NCBI GenBank assembly: GCA_910589415.1
Contig: OU342631.1
Span: forward strand, 9,114,001 to 9,178,000
DNA from: Malachius bipustulatus
Lineage: Eukaryota; Arthropoda; Insecta; Coleoptera; Melyridae
Length of the DNA: 64,000 nt
Direction: 5' to 3'
How positions within the stretch are numbered: position 1 is the stretch's first letter; the number at the start of each line of letters is the position of its first letter. The notes beneath the pieces are model-generated. The model did not search any database. It saw nothing but the letters and a program-made list of their open reading frames with translations, and was not told where the DNA came from. The translations under genes and the position numbers were made by a program. Positions 56,735 to 64,000 of this stretch are shown here, one piece after another.

Positions 56735-58325
56735 TGAGCATTGTGCGAATGTTAGAGAAAGAATACTTACGGGCGACGGCTATAAAAGCATGGCACAATT
56801 AATGAATGTCCTTACTTTTTTTATTACAACACACTGAAGTCTACACTGGTTTTACCAATTATTGTAAATTTACATCGTGATTAATACTGTTTTAAGGGGT
56901 AAGAAAGGCTACTTCTATGACGTATTTAGGGCTTAAATTTGTTCTTTACAACTGTGCAGCAAAAATGTTTTTTTTGAATAAATTGATTTATTTAAAAAAA
57001 AACAAAAAAAATCTTTCGATTAACTAAAATAATCACGAAAGTTTTTGTTACATCTAATAACCTGTCATCTTACTAACGTTCGCTTGAAATTTCCATTAAA
57101 AAGCTGTCGTTGCTTGTAGTAATAGGAGCCATACACATAGCGCAGAATATTTAAAATAAATTTATCTTAAATCTGGAATACGAAGGCTCTGAATTGAGTG
57201 AGAATTTTCTACCAATCTAAATACCAAGTACTCAAACCCATTAGTTTTCCTAAAATTCCTGTTGATTTGGTGATTGAGCGACCACTTTAGCGCTGTCATC
57301 CCTTAAAGTTCGTTGTCGCTTCCAGAATCAAATCTGCTGGAATTAGATGAACAGTTAGATAAACAACTAATTTACATAACATTATGATAAAGAAGGATGG
57401 CGAATTGGGTTCCTTCTACGATCGAGAAAAAAGCTTCTGAGTTGTTACCTGAAATATTTGAAAGCGAAATAATGTGAAAAAGACTACCCAACTTTAATAA
57501 CAGCAACTCCAGTTTGCTATTACACTTAATCTGTGTCGTATAATGTCTCTCGCGTTATATTCGAGCAACTTCATGATACAATGACATAAAGATATATGGT
57601 GCTGAGACACTATGCGCTCTTATTTTGGTAGAGTCAGCGCAATGACGTCACTGGATCTCATCGAAGCTGAAGATTTGAATTCGTATTTACTTGTGTAACC
57701 AAAACAGAACGATTTCGAGTCACGAGTCGTCGATTTCTCGAAATAGATACTTCTGAAGACGACTGGAATCTTTTATGGAGATTTTATGTTGGAATAATTG
57801 TTCCAGAATTAATCTGCCGGTGTCTCTTATTCACTGGAGATTACGAATAACATAATCACTGCTTTGAAATGTGTTGAACGCACTCTGGCATTTGCTGTAT
57901 TTATTTTGTCTTGACGAGAACATGCACACATTCTGTCATGCCTTTGATAACAATGGATCACTCGGAAAACAAAAAAAAAAACATTATCAGTGTTATTTTA
58001 ATAAGTTTTGTTAAGTAAGCAGTTCTAAATATATTTTTTCATTCTTCAACAAATCGTCGAGGACGTGGCTTGAATAAGTTATGAAAGCGATGCAATGACT
58101 TATCTCCTCGGTAAGTAATCCCGTTTTCTCAGCAGGAAATGCTACATCCATCAGTATTTAGGGCAACGTTACGCGCATTTGTGAGAGCTTCATGGTACCT
58201 GGAAAGATACACACGGAGATATAATAAAAGAACCCGTGTTATTATCTATCAGGTTTAGTGTCTAGAAACCTTTCTACATTCAGCACTGGCCACATCTTAC
58301 CATCAGTTTAAAGCAAGAAAAATAC
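56735..58325. other. Intergenic DNA
   Basis: Nothing recognised. Confidence 0.4.
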
Positions 58326-58329
58326 TCAC

Positions 58330-58470
58330 CATTAATTCTCATCTGTCGTCCGGTCGCATTCTCTCGTTCTTTTCGCAGGACTGGTCGCTGCTCGCTTGAT
58401 TCTTCATCTCTGACTGTGCGGCGAGGACTGTTGAAACGTCGGGCGGTCTCTCGCGGAAATAATATGAAAA
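58330..58470 (-). other. Candidate 5' exon with short upstream ORF and GTGAGT donor
   Basis: On the minus strand a GC-richer block ends AATTAATG|GTGAGTATTTTTC, a near-consensus 5' splice site at 58330/58329. A 22-codon ORF starts at 58407 and stops at 58339. Its TGA overlaps a second ATG (58342) that opens MRIN and continues into the intron boundary. This is the layout expected of an uORF followed by a main start codon in a first exon. No TATA box or downstream exon is identified, and the rest of the gene would lie at lower coordinates. Confidence 0.3.
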
Positions 58471-59890
58471 GTTGGAGCGTCCCGGAATTCTGATAAATTT
58501 AGGGTCCATACTAAAGTATATTTATGGGTCTGGAGATGAGAAGATACGAGGACCTTTTTGTATAATTAAGAAACCTATCTTTGTTGCTTAAAAAAATATA
58601 AAAATCCTACCGATGACGTTTACTTTCCTTAATTAAATAGTTTTTTTTGTTTTTAAGTCAGTACAACCAACAGTCAGTGGTGGATATTAATATTTTTCAT
58701 GGGAATTTCACTTTTTACTTTCAGGAAATGGCAGGTAAGAAGAATTAATTACCATGCCGATGGGTAAAAATTCGACGGGCTTATTATATTTAGATCACTT
58801 GAGAGTTTCTACTTTTTTTAATTACATTTTCATGGCTACAGTTTATTTTCCGCTAATATCCATCTTAAAAATCTTAATTTCAATTTCGTCCGAATCAAAA
58901 GTTTCAAAGTCTTAATTGAATTATTGCCAATCCTATAATCTGATTTAAAGCTCAATTTTAAGCAGCATTAAAAATTATATTAAATTCTGGAAAGTTGATT
59001 ACGAACAGGAGGTGAATTTGCTGTATTCAAGATGAAAACTGTTTACTTCATTTTATGAACTCGAATCATTTTTTTATTAAAAATCAAAAATTACATTCTC
59101 TCTCTACATCTTGCCAAAGTAAGGTTGAGGATTCTAGGGTGTTTACTTTGTAGGTCTGTGAGGGTGGTGTGAGATAATAAAAATAAAAGATAATAATTCT
59201 GCGAGACCTTGAAATGGCAGGTCAAGAGAAAAAGGTTTTTGAAAAGGTATATAGTTTTTCTCTCACTACCTCAAAATAGAGAGATCAAGTTAGGTGCCAA
59301 ATTTCTACGCTAACGTGACTCTGTCTCCCCACTCCATTAGAAAAGGAAAAAGGTAAAGGGATTTATCTACACAAACATGTTTCATGAAATCATTCTTTCC
59401 TCTCACTACCTCACTGTCTTATTTTGATCATTCGAAACTTGAAAAGGAAACTGGGAGTAGGTAAATACTAGGTAAAACTATAGGTAAATACTATAGGTAA
59501 AACACATATAAAAATCACGCCTTGAGTCAACACATAGTTCTTGCTATGTGCCAACGACGCAGGACAAGTAAATGCACCCCTTGTTGCCGACCTAATTCTC
59601 TTTAGAGCCAGCGAAGTTAAAATGGGAAGGGTAAAATAGATTGTTTGCAAGTAAATAAATAGTTTAGAGTCCAGAAAATAAGAAATACAAAATGAGACCA
59701 AACATATTATATAACAGAGGCGTTATCGAGCCCCAAAAGGACGGTCATCGATAACAATTTGGAAATAAAATAAAATTCATCAATACCACAGTGCATAAAT
59801 AAATAAATCAAATCAATTAGGAAATTTAAAGAAACAAATACGGTTATAAGTTTGAAATAACGTTAGGGTAATGCATCGTTCAAAATTATG
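58471..59890. other. Intergenic DNA
   Basis: No supported gene. GGGAAGGGTAAAAT at 59620-59635 recurs at 60672-60687 on the other side of the LINE tail, a minor shared word. Confidence 0.35.
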
Positions 59891-60495
59891 ACATGACATT
59901 ATGACATCTTTTAGGACGGATGTGCATAATATTAATATCAGACGTAAGGACAGCCTAACAATTCCACAGCATAAGACTGCCCAATTTCGGAAATGCTTTT
60001 CATTTAAAATTGCAGAATATTACAATCTTTTGCCAACTGTCCTGAAAGATTTGACACCTGAAGCTTTCAAAAGAAGATTGCGTAAATTGATACATACACG
60101 TCAGTTGAATATAGATATATAGTTCTTTAGTGCCATTGTCTCGGGGGCCTCCCATTGGATCCTGGTTTATCCTTGAAATTTGCCTGCTTGTGAGTATCTG
60201 GAATATGGATAGATTTTAAGTAGATTTCAATGGTGAGTAGATTTTTTCTCCATTTTGAATGGTTTAGTTCTAAACGATCAGTACATGTGGTAGTTAATGT
60301 TACAGCCATCGGAAATATTTAGATTTTTTTTACTGTTATTTAAATGCTAAGGTTGGGTGGAAGAGCAGACGTGCCGTCTGAATCCTGCCATTTGACTATT
60401 GTTATACCCCTCTTTTTTATATGTTACGGATGTATATGTATATTTAATATTTTCTTTCTGGTGTGAAAGGGGATGTAATTAATGGTTAATAAAAA

Positions 60496-60528
<33 letters not shown>
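59891..60528 (+). pseudogene. 5'-truncated CR1/L2-like non-LTR element: ORF2 C-terminus, 3' UTR and (ATT)n tail
   Basis: The plus-strand frame 59901-60122 encodes the end of a LINE pol protein: RTDVHN..RRKDSLTIPQHKTA followed by CFSFKIAEYYNLLP and a basic AFKRRLRKLI. This is the usual C-terminal pattern of LINEs that lack RNase H. A ~370-bp 3' UTR follows, with AATAAAAAC just before a pure (ATT)n run (60497-60528), which is the kind of microsatellite tail used by these elements. All of RT is missing through 5' truncation. The fragment itself has no stop, so the insertion may be fairly recent. The short ACATGA words on both sides are too short to call a target duplication. Confidence 0.75.
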
Positions 60529-61514
60529 ATGAAAACAAAATATCGTTTACAGCTCAGATAAATTTATCATTAGCCTCCGTACCCCAAACACATATAAATA
60601 AACAGTGGATAAAATAAGTAATATGTCTAATCGAATGTCTAGTTCTTTCTAGCACACCAACAGACCTTAAGTGGGAAGGGTAAAATGGGCTACAGGCACT
60701 ATTAATGAAATCAATTGAACTGTCACTGATAGGCGAACTCACATGTTCGGGCACATGTTTAAGTACCTATATGGGGGCCCTGTTTTAAAATCCTTTAATT
60801 TAAAACGTATCAAATTTAAATAATAATGTGGTCAATGCATCAGGATTAAATAAATTAAATTTTGAAAGCTTGAAAGAAACGTGTCCCTGATCTTCATACA
60901 GAAATTAGTACCTGTGGTGCTGGTAGAGAGGCCCCCTTTGTGTTATTTTTGAACGTGTAAAAATCTCACTTAATCTCACTTATCACGTTGTGATTAGAAT
61001 AAAATATAAGTAATTGTAATCTTCTGTTTGCATACAAAACAATTATTTAAAACTTAATGTGGCCCTACTTGAATAACTAATTAACTTGACCAAACACGTG
61101 TTTTACATGAGTCTTTTCTAAATAAACAAATTGCAACCAAAATTGAATAATACAAATGAATAAACTAATTAAACGATATGAACTGATCTCTTGAGATATA
61201 ATAATGTCTAACAGATATTAATAAATTAGAATAAACGAACAGTTACTCACATGTTGGGTTTTGTTTGGATTTCATTGTTTAAAAATAATAAAGAACACAG
61301 CTGATCGGAACGTCCGACTCTAACTACTGCAGCTTGAAAAGTAAAGTGTGACTGTGTCTTGACTGACTGACTTGAATTTCTCGCTAATTGCTACATGTGA
61401 GTTAATGACATTGACAGGACTGACGTTTCTAGCTTTGAAAGCTTGACAAATAAAAATAAAAATTGGGTGCGTTTCTTGACTCTAAAGTTTACAATTTGAA
61501 CCATGCGCAGTTGC
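60529..61514. other. Intergenic DNA
   Basis: No gene, RNA or element recognised. Confidence 0.4.
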
Positions 61515-62715
61515 TATACAGGGTGTCCCATAACATGTGGGCAATCTCCCGGATTTGGGTATATTTCGTAAAAATAAATGAAAAAATAGCTATAAAATTA
61601 ATTCCTCAGAGACACCCCTACAAAGATATTAGCTGTTGAAGTTGAGGGTTGAAAATCAATTTTTTGCAATAACTTTTTTATTTCTTGACCGATTTTGATA
61701 ATTTTTGGTGTTATTTTGTATTATTTTGGACTGTTTAGAATAGTGTTTCATAATCTTTGGTAGCACATACATAGACCTCGGGATGGCATAACCCCCTCAT
61801 TCACTTGAAAGAAAACAATTAAAATAATAATTTTACAATTTTTTAAGGTTAATTTTCCTTTTCTTTGATATTTTTTACATAAAAAATGTATCCTATTTTA
61901 TTTCGATAGAGCGAACCGTTATCGAGATAAACGTCCTTCTAATAGGTGATGCGTCGCAGGAACTTTTCAAATTTCAAGTAAATTTTAACAAGATGGCTGA
62001 CCTATGACAGTAAATTGAGCAGGAAACAAAACAATAACTTAATTAAATACACGTCAGTGTCAAAAGATTTCATTTCATGCAGATTCAATTCTAACTGATT
62101 TTCTGCGTATTCAGCGTTTTTGTAACTCATTTTAAAATCAGTTAGAATCTGCATGAAATGAAATCTTTGACACTGACGTGTATTTAATTAAGTTATTGTT
62201 TTGTTTCCTGCTCAATTTACTGTCATAGGTCAGCCATCTTGTTAAAATTTACTTGAAATTTGAAAAGTTCCTGCGACGCATCACCTATTAGAAGGACGTT
62301 TATCTCGATAACGGTTCGCTCTATCGAAATAAAATAGGATACATTTTTTATGTAAAAAATATCAAAGAAAAGGAAAATTAACCTTAAAAAATTGTAAAAT
62401 TATTATTTTAATTGTTTTCTTTCAAGTGAATGAGGGGGTTATGCCATCCCGAGGTCTATGTATGTGCTACCAAAGATTATGAAACACTATTCTAAACAGT
62501 CCAAAATAATACAAAATAACACCAAAAATTATCAAAATCGGTCAAGAAATAAAAAAGTTATTGCAAAAAATTGATTTTCAACCCTCAACTTCAACAGCTA
62601 ATATCTTTGTAGGGGTGTCTCTGAGGAATTAATTTTATAGCTATTTTTTCATTTATTTTTACGAAATATACCCAAATCCGGGAGATTGCCCACATGTTAT
62701 GGGACACCCTGTATA
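61515..62715. mobile_element. 1.2-kb foldback element, copy 2
   Basis: Same outer ends (TATACAGGGTGTCCCATAA and complement) and nearly the same arms as 41469-42676. The unique centre (CTGCGTATTCAGCG..) is the reverse complement of the centre of copy 1, so the copies lie in opposite orientation. Arms are about 585 bp with only occasional mismatches. No ORF. Confidence 0.95.
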
Positions 62716-63578
62716 GGTCGGTTCCCTTCAATATCTAACTATAATATACTAACTATCTTTTATCAGATAGAAACTTCACTTTTTCCAGAGGTTGTTAAAA
62801 TATGAAAGGTAGCTCTAGTTACGGGTGAAGTTGTAGCAGTGCACCAAAATTTACCATTTACCAAAAGGGAAATGCTTGCAGGATATTTTAACAGCAATGT
62901 AGTCCGGTGCTGACGTCACAGAAACATTTGTATTATTCAAGTTTTTTTGAAATCATTAGAATTCACGGCTTCCTTTGCTTTATTTAATCGCGGCCGGGAA
63001 GATGGATTACATCGGAAGTGATTAGTTTCCAGAAACACTTTTGTTTATTCGCGTGATTATTGATTTAGATATCGCGATGTAACAATAACAATATGGCCGC
63101 TAATTTGATAGAATATCAACATGAACCAGTAACACAACGGATCAAAATGGTGTAAATATGAGAAAACGGCACAATTGCACATTCGTTCGCTACTGATTGA
63201 TAAGCCTGATAACATTATTCATCAGGTGGCAAGCGTCTCTCTTATCTTAGCAATCGCTAAAATACAACTTCTTATTACGTTATTTCATTCAGAGCTGAAA
63301 CACAAGGGTACATTTCTAGGGTGCTGAACAGCATGTGAGACTTTTTTCACTGTACACACTTACACAAGTTTAAGATTCAAGATTCACGACATCATTTGAC
63401 GGACGATTGAATGTCACTATAATGCATTTTTCAGCATAGTTGGGAAAGATCGCTGTTCTTCGAACGACTATTTAAGCCATACCACTAGGACATTCGAACG
63501 CACCGCTTCAAAGCTATAGGCAAAAGAAACTGTAAAAGATCCAAAATTTTCTGGGGTTTTTGGACTCTCTTACTCGAG
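62716..63578. other. Intergenic DNA
   Basis: Nothing recognised. Confidence 0.4.
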
Positions 63579-63676
63579 CGGCGAGAGGGACGAGAAGGGG
63601 GAAGAAGGATAGGAAGGTGGGATAGGGGGAAGGGAAATAGGTAGAAAGGAAAGGAAAAGGGAAAGGAAGAGAGAGA
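63579..63676. repeat. ~98-bp polypurine tract
   Basis: Almost uninterrupted G/A (GGGA, GGAAAGG, AAGGGAAAGGAAGAGAGAGA), with only a few T/C. The 101-codon minus-strand frame through it is Pro/Ser/Phe-rich low-complexity translation of this tract and not a credible gene. Confidence 0.85.
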
Positions 63677-64000
63677 CCCTAGACAGTTAAGAAGAGAGCG
63701 ACAATAAGTTGAAGGGTTAGAGGATCCCAACAGTTTGAATATCCATACATTTAGGGTTGGAGAAGTGTTGAGTATCCGTGGTAAGTCCATTTCATTCTTT
63801 TATGTACACTAAGAGATGTTTTACAATAAGAAAGGAATTAAAAATCAGTTTTAAAGTATTTACAATCCTTCATTGCTCTTGTATATTAAAATATAATAAA
63901 CTAACCTCGACCATTTGGTTATCATATTTTGACGTCATAAAAAGATCAGAAGTGGAGACTTCTTAATTAACTGATGTCCTCTGCATCTCGCTACGTTATG
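63677..64000. other. Window end, no supported gene
   Basis: Short open frames only. Confidence 0.4.

Noticed and set aside
63485..63790. 101-codon minus-strand frame
   Set aside because: Its Pro/Ser/Phe-rich composition is the translation of a polypurine tract.

Overview
This is AT-rich animal nuclear DNA, and its mobile elements point to an insect. The evidence is a Ty1/copia element with a Drosophila-copia-like tRNA-iMet priming site, a DD41D-type mariner relic, several decayed non-LTR retrotransposons (Jockey, CR1/L2 and R1/I types), a tRNA-derived SINE, and many short inverted-repeat elements. The order cannot be fixed from the sequence alone. No complete host protein-coding gene is visible. 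At most there are candidate first exons with long introns: 14018-14100 (+), and around 58330-58470 (-) with weaker support.

Layout. 1-5.9 kb is mostly featureless intergenic DNA with a Jockey-like RT relic near 2.6 kb. 5.9-7.5 kb holds the 3' half of a frameshifted RNase H-bearing non-LTR element (minus strand). 8.5-8.95 kb is a tandem duplication. 11.36-12.0 kb is a mariner transposase pseudogene. 14.0-14.1 kb looks like a TATA promoter plus a first exon ending ATG|GTGAG. 15.1-17.4 kb is a 161-bp satellite array with a four-unit higher-order repeat.

18.04-22.28 kb is a copia retrotransposon (minus strand) with near-identical LTRs and one open 1019-codon gag-pol frame. The reverse-transcriptase core is cleanly missing from that frame. 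One of its LTRs carries a nested 404-bp TA-flanked MITE, and a second copy of the MITE lies at 23.3 kb.

26-38 kb is a nest of small elements: two copies of a 147-bp palindromic MITE, a SINE with target duplication inside another dispersed repeat, a 64-bp hairpin element with an 8-bp target duplication, and a 1.07-kb inverted-repeat element whose partner copy is at 51.6-52.3 kb. 39.0-39.8 kb is a decayed CR1/L2-like RT. 41.47-42.68 and 61.5-62.7 kb are two 1.2-kb foldback elements that are almost entirely palindromic. 45.9-46.6 kb is a six-unit tandem array with a TTCnnGAA (heat-shock-element-like) motif in each unit, next to a perfect trimeric HSE. 59.9-60.5 kb is a 5'-truncated non-LTR tail ending in (ATT)n.

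The window is best read as an intergenic or intronic region shaped by successive transposon insertions. Several insertions are dated relative to each other by nesting, and the window itself contains their empty sites. No bacterial-style operon, CRISPR array or obvious new enzymatic system is present. The most unusual items are the RT-less but otherwise intact copia ORF, the higher-order satellite, the long foldbacks and the HSE-like array.
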